Below are positions 28,255 through 37,818 of a stretch of 64,000 bases of DNA, in pieces (within the stretch, counting starts at the first letter, position 1; the number at the start of each line of letters is the position of its first letter). A program made the position numbers and the translations under genes. The notes under the pieces are model-generated. The model saw only the letters and a program-made list of their open reading frames with translations, was not told the origin of the DNA and made no database searches. This DNA comes from Sulfitobacter sp. LCG007 (lineage in GTDB: Bacteria; Pseudomonadota; Alphaproteobacteria; Rhodobacterales; Rhodobacteraceae), in assembly GCF_040801785.1 (NCBI RefSeq), contig NZ_CP161805.1, positions 2,108,001-2,172,000 of the forward strand, in the 5' to 3' direction.

Positions 28255-29268
28255 ATGGCGACCCGCAAGACCGCTGCGAAGGCGTCGAATGTCTCCGCCG
28301 ACGAGTTGAAGGCATATTACCGCGACATGCTGCTTATCAGGCGCTTCGAAGAGAAGGCCGGTCAGCTTTACGGCATGGGTCTCATCGGCGGCTTCTGTCA
28401 CCTCTATATCGGCCAGGAGGCCGTTGTCGTCGGGCTTGAAGCCGCGGCAGAGGAAGGCGACAAGCGTGTCACCTCCTATCGCGATCATGGCCACATGCTC
28501 GCCTGCGGCATGGACCCGAACGGCGTGATGGCCGAGTTGACCGGGCGCGAGGGGGGCTACTCCAAGGGCAAGGGCGGCTCGATGCACATGTTCTCCAAGG
28601 AGAAGAACTTTTACGGCGGTCACGGGATCGTCGGCGCGCAGGTGCCGATCGGCGCGGGCCTGGCATTCGCCGACAAGTATCTCGAAAACGATCGCGTGAC
28701 ATTCGCCTATTTCGGCGACGGTGCGGCGAACCAGGGCCAGGTCTACGAGACCTACAACATGGCCGAGCTGTGGAACCTGCCCGTGGTCTTCGTGATCGAG
28801 AACAATCAATACGCCATGGGTACTTCGGTGCAGCGTTCCACCAAGTCGCCCTCTCTCTGGCAGCGCGGCGCGGCTTACGGTATCGAGGGCGAGGAAGTCG
28901 ACGGGATGGACGTGCTGGCCGTGAAGGCCGCGGGCGAAAAGGCCGTTGCGGCCTGTCGTGCGGGCGACGGTCCCTACATCCTCGAGGTGAAGACATATCG
29001 CTATCGCGGCCACTCCATGTCGGACCCGGCCAAGTACCGGACCCGCGAGGAAGTTCAGAAGATGCGCGACGAACGCGACCCGATCGAGCACGTCCGCACC
29101 ATGCTGCTGGACGGCAAGCACGCGAGCGAGGACGACCTCAAGGCGATCGACAAGGAGATCAAGGAAATCGTCAACGACGCTGCCGAATTCTCCAAGACCA
29201 GCCCCGAGCCGGCGCTCGAGGAGCTCTGGACCGATATCTACGCATCCGAAATTCCGCAGGAGGCCTGA
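28255..29268 (+). CDS. pdhA: Pyruvate dehydrogenase E1 component, alpha subunit
   Basis: 337 residues from ATG 28255 with AGGGAGG 9 bases upstream. With PdhB it forms the thiamine-diphosphate heterotetramer that decarboxylates pyruvate and transfers the acetyl group to lipoate. MLLIRRFEEKAGQLYGMG is the typical N-terminus. The ThDP/Mg motif GDGAANQGQVYETYNMAELW ends with the asparagines of FVIENNQYAMGT, and the SPSLWQRG and YRYRGHSMSDPAKYRT loops are intact. pdhB follows after 3 bases. Confidence 0.97.
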   Translation: MATRKTAAKASNVSADELKAYYRDMLLIRRFEEKAGQLYGMGLIGGFCHLYIGQEAVVVGLEAAAEEGDKRVTSYRDHGHMLACGMDPNGVMAELTGREGGYSKGKGGSMHMFSKEKNFYGGHGIVGAQVPIGAGLAFADKYLENDRVTFAYFGDGAANQGQVYETYNMAELWNLPVVFVIENNQYAMGTSVQRSTKSPSLWQRGAAYGIEGEEVDGMDVLAVKAAGEKAVAACRAGDGPYILEVKTYRYRGHSMSDPAKYRTREEVQKMRDERDPIEHVRTMLLDGKHASEDDLKAIDKEIKEIVNDAAEFSKTSPEPALEELWTDIYASEIPQEA

Positions 29269-29271
29269 GCC

Positions 29272-30666
29272 ATGGCAACCGAGATCCTGATGCCCGCGCT
29301 CTCTCCGACGATGGAGGAAGGCACGCTGGCCAAGTGGCTGGTGAAGGAAGGCGATACCGTGTCGTCCGGAGACATCCTCGCCGAGATCGAAACCGACAAG
29401 GCGACGATGGAATTCGAGGCCGTGGACGAAGGCACGGTCGGCAAGATCCTCGTCTCCGAAGGCACCGAAGGCGTGAAGGTGAACACGCCGATTGCCGTGT
29501 TGCTCGACGACGGCGAAAGCGCGGACGACATCGACACGAAGGCCAAGCCCGCCCCGGCCAAGGCGAAGTCCGCCGACGACGAGAGCGACGGCAGCGACGC
29601 GAAGAGCGGCAAGAAGGACGCACCCGCATCCGCGCCGCCTGCCCCGGAAACAAGCGCCGAGCCCGACTGGCCCGAGGGCACGACGCTCAGGCAGCAGACG
29701 GTGCGCGAGGCGCTGCGCGACGGCATGGCCGAGGAGATGCGGCGCGACGACAGGGTCTTCCTGATGGGAGAGGAAGTCGCCGAGTATCAGGGCGCCTACA
29801 AGATCAGCCAGGGGCTTCTGGACGAATTCGGGGCCAAGCGGGTCATCGACACGCCGATCACCGAACACGGTTTCGCGGGCATCGGCGTCGGCGCGGCATT
29901 CGGCGGGCTCAAACCCATCGTCGAGTTCATGACCTTCAATTTCGCGATGCAGGCCATCGACCAGATCATCAACTCGGCGGCCAAGACGCTCTACATGTCC
30001 GGCGGCCAGATGGGTGCGCCCATGGTATTCCGCGGCCCGAACGGCGCCGCGGCCCGCGTGGGGGCCCAGCACAGCCAGGATTACGCGGCCTGGTACATGC
30101 AGATCCCCGGCCTCAAGGTCGCGATGCCCTATTCGGCTTCGGACTACAAAGGTCTGATCAAATCGGCGATCCGCGACCCGAACCCCGTAATCTTCCTCGA
30201 GAACGAAATCCTTTACGGGCGCAGCTTCGACGTGCCCGAGATGGACGACTACACCGTCCCCTTCGGCAAGGCCCGGATCTGGCGCGAGGGCACGGACGTG
30301 ACCATCGTGAGCTTCGGCATCGGGATGACCTACGCGCTGGAAGCCGCCGAGAAACTGGCCGAGGATGGCATCTCGGCCGAAGTCGTCGACCTGCGCACCC
30401 TGCGCCCGATGGACACCGGCGCGATCCTCAAGTCGGTCAAGAAGACCAACCGTTGCGTGACGGTCGAGGAAGGCTGGCCGCAGGGGTCCGTGGGCGGCTA
30501 CATCTCTTCTGTGATCATGCAGGAGGCCTTCGATTACCTCGATGCGCCGGTGATCAACTGCACCGGCAAGGATGTTCCGATGCCCTATGCCGCCAATCTC
30601 GAAAAGCACGCGCTGGTGACGACCGATGAGGTCATCGAGGCCGTCAAAAAGGTCACGTACCGCTAA
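29272..30666 (+). CDS. pdhB: Pyruvate dehydrogenase E1 component, beta subunit with lipoyl domain
   Basis: 464 residues. An N-terminal lipoyl domain (1-80), with the lipoylated lysine in [11 protein letters not shown] near residue 43, is joined by an Ala/Pro/Lys-rich linker (about 85-130) to the E1 beta domain (about 140-464: [60 protein letters not shown]). A lipoyl domain on E1 beta is a known alphaproteobacterial feature. The lipoyl-coding DNA is about 88 percent identical to that of pdhC. The stop codon is part of TAAGGAG, a Shine-Dalgarno sequence now used by the small interposed gene. Confidence 0.97.
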   Translation: MATEILMPALSPTMEEGTLAKWLVKEGDTVSSGDILAEIETDKATMEFEAVDEGTVGKILVSEGTEGVKVNTPIAVLLDDGESADDIDTKAKPAPAKAKSADDESDGSDAKSGKKDAPASAPPAPETSAEPDWPEGTTLRQQTVREALRDGMAEEMRRDDRVFLMGEEVAEYQGAYKISQGLLDEFGAKRVIDTPITEHGFAGIGVGAAFGGLKPIVEFMTFNFAMQAIDQIINSAAKTLYMSGGQMGAPMVFRGPNGAAARVGAQHSQDYAAWYMQIPGLKVAMPYSASDYKGLIKSAIRDPNPVIFLENEILYGRSFDVPEMDDYTVPFGKARIWREGTDVTIVSFGIGMTYALEAAEKLAEDGISAEVVDLRTLRPMDTGAILKSVKKTNRCVTVEEGWPQGSVGGYISSVIMQEAFDYLDAPVINCTGKDVPMPYAANLEKHALVTTDEVIEAVKKVTYR

Positions 30667-30677
30667 GGAGTTTCGAC

Positions 30678-30932
30678 ATGGAAATGCCCGATTTGCAGCA
30701 AGCTCCGAACGGCAAAGAACTATTCTTCAAGGTAAAGGGGCAAGGTAAAATACACATAGTCACGATACCGCGTGAACTCTTCGACGATGAATTGAGTAAC
30801 GAAGCATCGATTTCGGAGCGCAAAGCTTGGGTGGAACTCCATATCGAAGAAATAATGGCGGCATATCGGGCGAAAACTGAGATCGGCAGCGTGAGAGTGC
30901 CATTTAACAAAATTCAAGTGAGGACAGAGTGA
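30678..30932 (+). CDS. Small hypothetical protein interposed between pdhB and pdhC
   Basis: 84 residues, starting 11 bases after pdhB with TAAGGAG as binding site and ending in ATGA overlap with pdhC, so it is translated as part of the operon. By my count it is about 46 percent G+C, far below its neighbours, with AT-rich codons such as AAA, ATA and TTA-type bases. No membrane helix or signal peptide. The pattern of an N-terminal two-strand element ([21 protein letters not shown]) followed by a helical, Glu-rich C-terminal half ([16 protein letters not shown]) loosely recalls DUF1488 proteins, but I cannot assign it. Probably a horizontally acquired insertion. Confidence 0.75.
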   Translation: MEMPDLQQAPNGKELFFKVKGQGKIHIVTIPRELFDDELSNEASISERKAWVELHIEEIMAAYRAKTEIGSVRVPFNKIQVRTE

Positions 30933-32272
30933 TGCCCACTGAAATCCTCATGCCCGCGCTCTCTCCGACAATGGAGGAAGGCACGCTGGCCAAGTGGCTG
31001 GTGAAGGAAGGCGATACGGTGTCTTCCGGTGACATCATGGCCGAGATCGAGACCGACAAGGCCACGATGGAATTCGAGGCCGTCGACGAGGGTGTGATCG
31101 GCAAGATTCTCGTCGCGGACGGGACCGAAGGCGTGAAGGTGAATACGCCAATCGCCGTTCTGCTGGAGGAAGGCGAAAGCGCCGACGACATCGGCGACAG
31201 CGGCGGGGGCGACAGTGGCGGGGCGGCCCCGGATCAGGCGCCGAGGGAGGTCGAGTCCAGGTCGGAAAAGCCGGCGCAGAAGTCCCCGGCCCCCGAGGCG
31301 GACGCGAAAACCGGCGCGGCGCCGGCGGCACCCAGATCGCAGGAGGGCGAACGCATCTTTGCCTCGCCCCTCGCCCGGCGCATTGCCGCCGACAAGGGGC
31401 TCGATCTGACGGCGATCAAGGGATCGGGGCCGCATGGCCGGATCGTGAAAGCCGATGTGGAGAACGCGCGGCCCGAAGCTGCCGCCAGGCCGGATGCCGC
31501 CGCCGCTGCGGCCCCTGCCCCTGCCCCTGCGCCTGCGGGTGCATCTGCGGACGCGGTCGCGGTCGCGAAGATCTACCAGGGGCGCGAATTCGAGGAGGTC
31601 AAGCTCGACGGGATGCGCAAGACGATCGCCGCGCGTCTCACCGAGGCCAAGCAGCAGATCCCGCATTTCTACCTGCGCCGGGATATCGAACTCGACGCGC
31701 TGCTGGCTTTCCGCGGGCAGCTCAACAAGCAGCTCGAAGGGCGCGGCGTCAAGCTGTCGGTCAACGATTTCATCATCAAGGCCTGCGCCCTCGCGCTTCA
31801 GTCGGTACCTGACGCCAACGCGGTCTGGGCCGGCGACCGCATCCTCAAGCTGAAACCTTCCGACGTCGCCGTTGCGGTTGCCATCGAAGGCGGCCTCTTC
31901 ACGCCGGTGCTGAAGGATGCCGAGATGAAATCGCTCTCGGCGCTTTCGGCGGAGATGAAGGATCTCGCCACGCGCGCGCGGGACCGCAAGCTTGCCCCGC
32001 ATGAATACCAGGGCGGCAGCTTCGCGATCTCGAACCTCGGGATGTTCGGCATCGACAATTTCGACGCGGTCATCAACCCGCCGCATGGGGCGATCCTTGC
32101 CGTCGGCGCGGGGGTGCCCAAGCCGGTGGTGACAGACGGCGAGATCAAGGTGGCGACGGTCATGTCCGTGACGCTCTCGGTCGATCACCGGGTCATCGAC
32201 GGCGCGCTCGGGGCGCAACTGCTGCAGGCGATAAAGGAAAACCTCGAGAACCCGATGGTGATGCTGGCCTGA
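30932..32272 (+). CDS. pdhC: Dihydrolipoamide acetyltransferase (PDH E2)
   Basis: 446 residues from ATG 30932 overlapping the stop of the small upstream gene. Order of domains: lipoyl (1-80, lysine in [11 protein letters not shown]), a Gly/Ser/Pro linker, the peripheral subunit-binding domain (about 145-182: [34 protein letters not shown]), an Ala/Pro linker, and the acyltransferase core (about 215-446) with the catalytic histidine in [15 protein letters not shown]. It passes the acetyl group to CoA and forms the core of the complex. The expected E3 gene does not follow; lpd is at 13-14 kb on the other strand. Confidence 0.97.
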   Translation: MPTEILMPALSPTMEEGTLAKWLVKEGDTVSSGDIMAEIETDKATMEFEAVDEGVIGKILVADGTEGVKVNTPIAVLLEEGESADDIGDSGGGDSGGAAPDQAPREVESRSEKPAQKSPAPEADAKTGAAPAAPRSQEGERIFASPLARRIAADKGLDLTAIKGSGPHGRIVKADVENARPEAAARPDAAAAAAPAPAPAPAGASADAVAVAKIYQGREFEEVKLDGMRKTIAARLTEAKQQIPHFYLRRDIELDALLAFRGQLNKQLEGRGVKLSVNDFIIKACALALQSVPDANAVWAGDRILKLKPSDVAVAVAIEGGLFTPVLKDAEMKSLSALSAEMKDLATRARDRKLAPHEYQGGSFAISNLGMFGIDNFDAVINPPHGAILAVGAGVPKPVVTDGEIKVATVMSVTLSVDHRVIDGALGAQLLQAIKENLENPMVMLA

Positions 32273-32276
32273 GGCC

Positions 32277-32756
32277 ATGATCTGGGACAGGGCGCTTCTG
32301 ACGGCAGCCGTCACGGTTGCCCTGTTCCTGGTTACCAGCGTTATCGCGTGGTATCGCAACCGCTACGAGAGGCGGAACCTGATCCGCGCGCTCTATTCGG
32401 AGATCGATTTCAATACGCGGGATCTTGAGTTCTTCCGTACAGGATCCGCCGATATCGAGCTGATCCGCCAGCATCTTGACACAAATCCCGATGGCACGCC
32501 TCATATCACCGATGCCCATCATACCGCGATCTACTCTGCCAACCTGAACCGCCTGCACCACCTAAGTGACGATCTTATCGCCAAGGTCGTGTTGTTCTAC
32601 GGCCTGTTGGGAAAACTAAAGGCACAGATCGACGGGGTTGGTCAGATGAGCTTTCAGCGGATTTCTCTGGACGGCAAGATCCTGACCATCGAGCGGATCC
32701 AGTCAACCGCGCTGGAAGGCCGAGACATCGGCCTGCAAGTGCTCGAAGCGTTGTAG
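32277..32756 (+). CDS. Hypothetical membrane-anchored protein at the end of the pdh operon
   Basis: 159 residues, starting 4 bases after pdhC. One N-terminal membrane helix (ALLTAAVTVALFLVTSVIAWY, about 6-26) is followed by a basic segment (RNRYERRNLIRALYSEIDFNTRDLEFF) and a soluble helical region. It resembles small phage- or plasmid-borne membrane proteins of unknown function, but no family can be named with confidence. G+C is visibly lower than in pdhC. Like the small gene before pdhC it may be a recent addition to the operon. It converges on cysE. Confidence 0.65.
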   Translation: MIWDRALLTAAVTVALFLVTSVIAWYRNRYERRNLIRALYSEIDFNTRDLEFFRTGSADIELIRQHLDTNPDGTPHITDAHHTAIYSANLNRLHHLSDDLIAKVVLFYGLLGKLKAQIDGVGQMSFQRISLDGKILTIERIQSTALEGRDIGLQVLEAL

Positions 32757-32789
32757 AAGAACTATCCCGAACTAAGGCTTTCGAGGCTT

Positions 32790-32808
32790 GCACGGAGGTT
32801 ACCCGTGC
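32790..32808. terminator. Weak stem-loop between the pdh operon and cysE
   Basis: GCACGG and CCGTGC pair around a 7-nt loop, 33 bases after the stop of the membrane-protein gene. The stem is short and has no T-run; it is the only terminator candidate in the 124-base convergent gap. Confidence 0.3.
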
Positions 32809-32880
32809 CCGAGCGGCATAATCGATAGTCGACGCCCCGCCAGAAATGCGGTCCGGCACGGCCAGTGCGTGCCCCAAGGC

Positions 32881-33699
32881 TCATTCATCCGGCGAATTCG
32901 GCACCAGCATATGGTTCATCGAGATCGCGGGCTGTTCGCAGCCTGCTTCTCCGACAATTCGCGCGGGGATGCCGGCGACTGTCTTGCACGGAGGGACCTC
33001 CTGCAGCACCACAGACCCGGCAGCGATCCTGCTGCAATTGCCGACCTTGATATTGCCGAGCACTTTCGCCCCTGCCCCGATCAGCACCCCGTTTCCGATC
33101 TTGGGATGCCGGTCTTCCTTCTCCTTGCCGGTTCCGCCCAGCGTCACCGAATGCAGCATCGAGACATTGTCGCCAACCACCGCGGTTTCCCCGATCACGA
33201 TGGAATGCGCGTGATCGATCATGATGCCGCGCCCGATCCTGGCCGCAGGGTGGATGTCGATGCCGAAGATTTCAGAAACCCGCATCTGGAAGAAATAGGC
33301 AAGGTCCTGATGGCCCTGCGTCCAGAGGTGATGCGCGATCCTGTAGGCCTGCACGGCCTGATAGCCCTTGAAATAGAGGATCGGCTGGATCAGCCGGTGG
33401 CAGGCTGGATCGCGCTCGTAGACCGCGACGAGATCGGCACGCGCGGCGGCGACCAGATCGGGATCGGCCGCATAGCTGTCCTCGACGATATCGCGCACCA
33501 CGGCCATCGACATCTCGTTCGAGGCGAGCTTTGCCGCGATCCGGTAGGAAAGCGCCTTCTCGATGCTCTTGTGATGGAGGATGCAGGCATGAATGAATCC
33601 GCCGATCAGCGGCTCGTCATGTACCGCCTGGCGGGCTTCCGTCGTGATCTGATCCCACACGGGGTCGATCGCCGTCACCTTCGAGCGTGTTTCAAGCAT
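32881..33699 (-). CDS. cysE: Serine O-acetyltransferase
   Basis: 272 residues from ATG 33699. It makes O-acetylserine for cysteine synthesis. An N-terminal helical domain (about 1-140, with AFFQMRVSEIFGIDIHPAARIG at its end) is followed by the left-handed beta-helix: IGRGIMIDHAHSIVIGETAVVGDN with the catalytic DH pair and MLHSVTLGGTGKEKEDRHPKIG. The C-terminal tail ends MNHMLVPNSPDE, lacking the terminal Ile that inserts into cysteine synthase, so complex formation may be absent or different. In Rhodobacterales it commonly flanks the GTA cluster, as here. Confidence 0.95.
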   Translation of the reverse strand: MLETRSKVTAIDPVWDQITTEARQAVHDEPLIGGFIHACILHHKSIEKALSYRIAAKLASNEMSMAVVRDIVEDSYAADPDLVAAARADLVAVYERDPACHRLIQPILYFKGYQAVQAYRIAHHLWTQGHQDLAYFFQMRVSEIFGIDIHPAARIGRGIMIDHAHSIVIGETAVVGDNVSMLHSVTLGGTGKEKEDRHPKIGNGVLIGAGAKVLGNIKVGNCSRIAAGSVVLQEVPPCKTVAGIPARIVGEAGCEQPAISMNHMLVPNSPDE

Positions 33700-33793
33700 G
33701 GGTCACCAACCTTTCGCCGCCGCTTCTAACCGATTTAGGCAACGAACGCCAAACGCAAAGGGATGATGGACAGCATCAGGGTTGAAAATGGTA

Positions 33794-33887
33794 GGTGGCG
33801 ACATCCTGAGGCGATCAGCACCCCTTCGATCGACCGGCACGCAGGGCCGATGCGGTCGCCACCAGCCTGCTGATGACGACCGGTCGT
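33794..33887. repeat. Inverted repeats between GTA g15 and cysE
   Basis: The 189-base gap contains arms GGTGGCGAC (33794-33802) and GTCGCCACC (33855-33863), perfect over 9 bp with a 52-base loop, and a 12-bp palindrome ACGACCGGTCGT at 33876-33887 immediately beyond the g15 stop. They may end the long GTA transcript or shield cysE from read-through. No T-run is present. Confidence 0.4.
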
Positions 33888-33888
33888 A

Positions 33889-36800
33889 TCAGTCGGACAC
33901 ACGAATGACCGTTCGGGGACCCGGACCGAAGGCAGCCGAGACCTGTGCGATCTCGATGTCGAACGGCACGCTCGCCCCGTCGGCAACCTGGTCGGCAAGA
34001 ACATAGCTCCAGTAAGGATCGGGACTGGTCAATTCTCGCAGTAACGTGCCGCCGCGGACAACCCGGATGACATAGGACTCTCTCTCTTCACCGAGCGGGA
34101 TCTCGGGAACGTCCCAGCTATCGCCATCGATACGAGATCGCCGGATCCAGCTGACCGAGAGATTGCCGTTCGATTTGCGCTTTGTCCTCAGATGGGCAGG
34201 CGCATAGGGGCGAAGACCGTTGCCGGCGAAAGCGATCTCCCTCTCGATATAGGTCGGGTCGTCAGGCGGACGTTTTGCCGGGCCGATCCGCCAGTGCCTG
34301 CTGACGCCGCGAAGGTTGCGGCGCAACTGAATCTGTTCCGGCATACCGTCCAGCAGCACGAACCAGGAACCGGCGGGCCAGACATCCGGCATGATCCCGT
34401 CGCTGCCGCACTGGCCCCGCAGCCTCTTGTCGATCAGGAAGGTCCGCTTGTCGATCAGTTCGGCGTTCGCGAACTGGAAGAGTTCCCATCCGTCCGGGCT
34501 CCCGTCACCGATTGCCGCAAGGTTCGCGCCGCTCAGAAGTTCGTCCTCGTCGACCGAACTCAGCGCGCCCGACACAAATTGAACCTGCAATGGTGCGCCG
34601 AGGTCGAAGATACCAGATGGCGCACGCATCAAGGGCGTCTGCGTGACGCCGATCACCGAGCGTTTGCGAAAAGTCTCATGATGGCGGAAACTTTCCCCAT
34701 TGCGCGACCGAAAGAGCGCGACCGATCCCTGCCACGGCCGGGATGTGACAGCGAAATGCGGGGCATGCGGACGCTCGTCACCGGACATGAGCGGGAGATC
34801 GAGAAACAGCGGCAACACCGGTGCCGGCGCCACGAAACGGCGCATTCTGGCAGGTTCATCCGGGAAGTCCGCGGGATCGTAGACATTTGGCTCGATCCGC
34901 ACCGCCTCCACGATCTGGTGTTCGGCCATCTCGACCCGGTCGATCCGGTACAGGGCCGGCCCCTCGCCGCCATCCGCCGCAAGCCGGAACGTGTCCCCGG
35001 CCCCAAGCGACGTCATCGAAAGCGGCAGCGCGAACCGCACCGTCTCGCGCGCGACCCGCGATTCCGCAAGCCAGCGTTCGACGGTCTGGCGGGCTTCGGC
35101 CCGTGTCATCACCAGCGGAATTTCGGAAGTCGACACGGCGTGGGTTTCATCCTCCGGGCGGATCGTTTCTTCCGAGGTGACCTCAAACTCGGAATCCGCC
35201 TGGACGAACCGCAGGCGCACGCGCCCCGTCATCTCGGCTTCGGCACTGCGGTTCTGCTCGAGCACCCCGTCGAGTTCGGGGCTGATCGCCAGCCGGTCAC
35301 GGTCAAGGTCCACTGCGCCGCGACCGTCACGCATCCGGAAGACAAGCATGCCGTCCCGCTCGATTGCATCGAATCCATAACGCAGCATCAGCGGCTGAAG
35401 GGCGGCTCGGGCGTCGCCCACCTCGGTCACGCTGTAACCCCGGACGGTGCCGAAGAGCCCGCTCACGTCCACATGCGAAAGCCCGGCGTCGCGGCAGATT
35501 TCGGCCACGACGGAAGCGAGGCTTCGGGCAGTGACCCTGCCGTTCAGCCAATGGCCCCTGTAATAGTTTTCCCCGTCGCCCCATAGCGCGCCGTTAACGG
35601 GAAAATACGGATAGGGCCGCGCGTCCCAGGCCCACACGAAGGCCCGGCTCATGTTCAGCATACGCGCGCCATAGACCGAGGACACCGGATTGTTCTTGCC
35701 GTCGGTCCAGTGGGAATACATTGCCCTCAGGTACTGCATCTGGATGAAGTCGTCTCGCAGGCCGTTGGAATAGTGCGGGAGTTCGCTTTCCGACGATTTC
35801 GGATCCAGAAACTTGTTGGGCTGGTTCGTGCCCTTGTCGACCGCCGCACAGCCCAGCTCCGTAAACCAGATCGGTTTGGATTCCGGCACCCACGCGGTCG
35901 GATTTGCCTTGCGCTGGCCCCCGACCCGTTCGTGATGCACATTCGCCCACCAGTTGCGGATATCCTTGTAGCGAAAGACCCACGGCTCGTCCGCCAGACC
36001 GTCCGTGATAGGCGTGCGGATCTGCGCATCGCGGGCCTCGGCGGAGTGGTAGTACCAGTCGTAGCCCTCGCCGCCCTCGATGTTGCCACGCAGATAGTCG
36101 AGGTCGTAAACAGAGCCCGCCGCCGCGTCCAGATGATCTTCGCCGTCGCGCCAGTCCGACAACGGCATGTAGTTGTCGATGCCGATGAAGTCGATGTTCG
36201 GATCTGCCCAAAGCGCGTCGAGGTGGAAGTATCGGTCGCCGCTGCCGTCTGAAGGCTGGTAGCCGAAGTATTCGCTCCAGTCAGCCGCGTAGCTCAGCTT
36301 GGTCTGCGGACCAAGCACGCTGCGTACCTCGCCGGCGAGCGCGATCAGCTGCTCGACCGCCACGAAGCGGTTCTGCTGACCGCGTATCTGGGTGAGGCCC
36401 CGCATTTCCGAGCCGATACAAAACGCCTCCACACCACCGGCTGCCTTGCAAATCGCGGCGTTGTGCAGAACGAAGCGGTTGAAGCTCCACTCAGCCGGGC
36501 CGGAATAGTGCACTTCCCGGTCGGAGACCGAAAAATCGGCGGCTCTGGCCGACCCGAAGAAAGCCTCGACCTCATCCGTCGCTGCGGAACTGCCATCCGG
36601 ACTTCCGGCCACGCCCGGCGCTTTCGACAGGGTGATACGTCCGCGCCAGGGCAGCGTCGGCTGTGTCCCGCCCGGATTGTAGGGGTCAGGAAGCGTGTTG
36701 CCCTCGAGCTGGTCCATGAGGATGAACGGATAAAATAGCACCTCATGGCCGGCGCTGTGGATAGCCTCGATCGCCTCGATCACCGAGCGGTCGGTCGGGG

Positions 36801-37815
36801 TGCCGCCGTAGACCGGGCGCCCGTCAACCTGTGAAATCAGTGCACCGGACTCCCTGCTGGTCCCGGAAACGCTCCAGGGCATGTTCTGGCCGTCGTAATC
36901 GGTCTTCTCGACTTTCGGCCTTATGCTGCACCGTCCGCAGCGCAGATCGTCGCCGAACCAGGAAACCACCAGCGACACGGCTTTCAGTTTCGGCAGTTCC
37001 TCGCCCAATGCGTCGAGCGACAGCGTGAAATCCGTTTTTCCGGTCGGTGAGTTGACGTTCGCGCTCCACGCCGCGCCCGGCTCTCCCGAGTAATGGACCG
37101 GTGTCGTGGCGAGCGCATATTCTCCCGTCCCCGGTATCATGGCGACGCCCTTGACCGCCCAGGTCGGCTCATGTTCCGCCTCGGCCGCTTCGGGTTGCTC
37201 CGGACGGCTGACCTCGAACGCGAATTGCGGAACGCGGTTGCCGAAGCGTTCGAGCGACATGTTCTCGAAGACCACATAGGCAGTCCCGCGATAGGCTGGC
37301 ACCTGCCCTTGGCCTTCAACGGCTTCCATCACCGGATCGGGGAGCTGGTCCTCGCTTCCCTTGTAAAGCCTCATGTTCAGATCGTCCGGCGATACTTCCT
37401 CTCCGTCTGCCCAGATCCGGCCAACCCGGGTGATCTCGCCCTCGCAAAGCGCCACGGCGATGCTGACCGAATAGCTGTAGCTGCGCGTCTCAGGCTCGGA
37501 TGGCGCACCCTTTCCCCCGCCGGTCGTACGCGATGTCTCGAGAAAGTCAGACGCCCAGATGACCTGTCCGCCGACGCGCATGCGGCCGTAAAGACGCGCA
37601 ACCGGTTCACCCTCGCTCGCGCCGGTCAGGCGAAAACGGTCGACCCGCCCGCTCTCGACAACGTCCGAGCCGCCGCCCAGCAGCCTCTGGTCGATGGCCC
37701 TTCCGACCGTGGCGCCGATCGCGCGCCCCAGAACGACAGATGACAGGCCAGCCACGGACCCGCCAAGCGATCCTCCGATAGCGGCCCCGGCGGCCGAAAG
37801 CACGATAGTCGCCAT
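33889..37815 (-). CDS. GTA g15-type host-specificity/tail-tip protein
   Basis: 1308 residues, the last gene of the gene transfer agent cluster. N-terminal Gly-rich hydrophobic segment (LSAAGAAIGGSLGGSVAGLSSVVLGRAIGA), then the baseplate region, a GTA-type TIM-barrel (glycosidase-like) domain in roughly residues 400-740 (ENRFVAVEQLIALAGEVRS, NIDFIGIDNYMPLSDWRDGED, KPIWFTELGCAAVDKG) and a C-terminal phage-tail-like module. In RcGTA this protein (the megatron) forms the tail tip and contacts the recipient. The length matches the roughly 1300 residues of Rhodobacterales homologues. No internal stop or frameshift. Confidence 0.93.
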   Translation of the reverse strand: MATIVLSAAGAAIGGSLGGSVAGLSSVVLGRAIGATVGRAIDQRLLGGGSDVVESGRVDRFRLTGASEGEPVARLYGRMRVGGQVIWASDFLETSRTTGGGKGAPSEPETRSYSYSVSIAVALCEGEITRVGRIWADGEEVSPDDLNMRLYKGSEDQLPDPVMEAVEGQGQVPAYRGTAYVVFENMSLERFGNRVPQFAFEVSRPEQPEAAEAEHEPTWAVKGVAMIPGTGEYALATTPVHYSGEPGAAWSANVNSPTGKTDFTLSLDALGEELPKLKAVSLVVSWFGDDLRCGRCSIRPKVEKTDYDGQNMPWSVSGTSRESGALISQVDGRPVYGGTPTDRSVIEAIEAIHSAGHEVLFYPFILMDQLEGNTLPDPYNPGGTQPTLPWRGRITLSKAPGVAGSPDGSSAATDEVEAFFGSARAADFSVSDREVHYSGPAEWSFNRFVLHNAAICKAAGGVEAFCIGSEMRGLTQIRGQQNRFVAVEQLIALAGEVRSVLGPQTKLSYAADWSEYFGYQPSDGSGDRYFHLDALWADPNIDFIGIDNYMPLSDWRDGEDHLDAAAGSVYDLDYLRGNIEGGEGYDWYYHSAEARDAQIRTPITDGLADEPWVFRYKDIRNWWANVHHERVGGQRKANPTAWVPESKPIWFTELGCAAVDKGTNQPNKFLDPKSSESELPHYSNGLRDDFIQMQYLRAMYSHWTDGKNNPVSSVYGARMLNMSRAFVWAWDARPYPYFPVNGALWGDGENYYRGHWLNGRVTARSLASVVAEICRDAGLSHVDVSGLFGTVRGYSVTEVGDARAALQPLMLRYGFDAIERDGMLVFRMRDGRGAVDLDRDRLAISPELDGVLEQNRSAEAEMTGRVRLRFVQADSEFEVTSEETIRPEDETHAVSTSEIPLVMTRAEARQTVERWLAESRVARETVRFALPLSMTSLGAGDTFRLAADGGEGPALYRIDRVEMAEHQIVEAVRIEPNVYDPADFPDEPARMRRFVAPAPVLPLFLDLPLMSGDERPHAPHFAVTSRPWQGSVALFRSRNGESFRHHETFRKRSVIGVTQTPLMRAPSGIFDLGAPLQVQFVSGALSSVDEDELLSGANLAAIGDGSPDGWELFQFANAELIDKRTFLIDKRLRGQCGSDGIMPDVWPAGSWFVLLDGMPEQIQLRRNLRGVSRHWRIGPAKRPPDDPTYIEREIAFAGNGLRPYAPAHLRTKRKSNGNLSVSWIRRSRIDGDSWDVPEIPLGEERESYVIRVVRGGTLLRELTSPDPYWSYVLADQVADGASVPFDIEIAQVSAAFGPGPRTVIRVSD

Positions 37816-37818
37816 TTC

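Noticed and set aside
28198-30609. Minus-strand open frame of about 800 codons opposite pdhA and pdhB
   Set aside because: Spans two certain genes and the pdh promoter, with low-complexity His/Gly/Asp-rich translation; a shadow frame.
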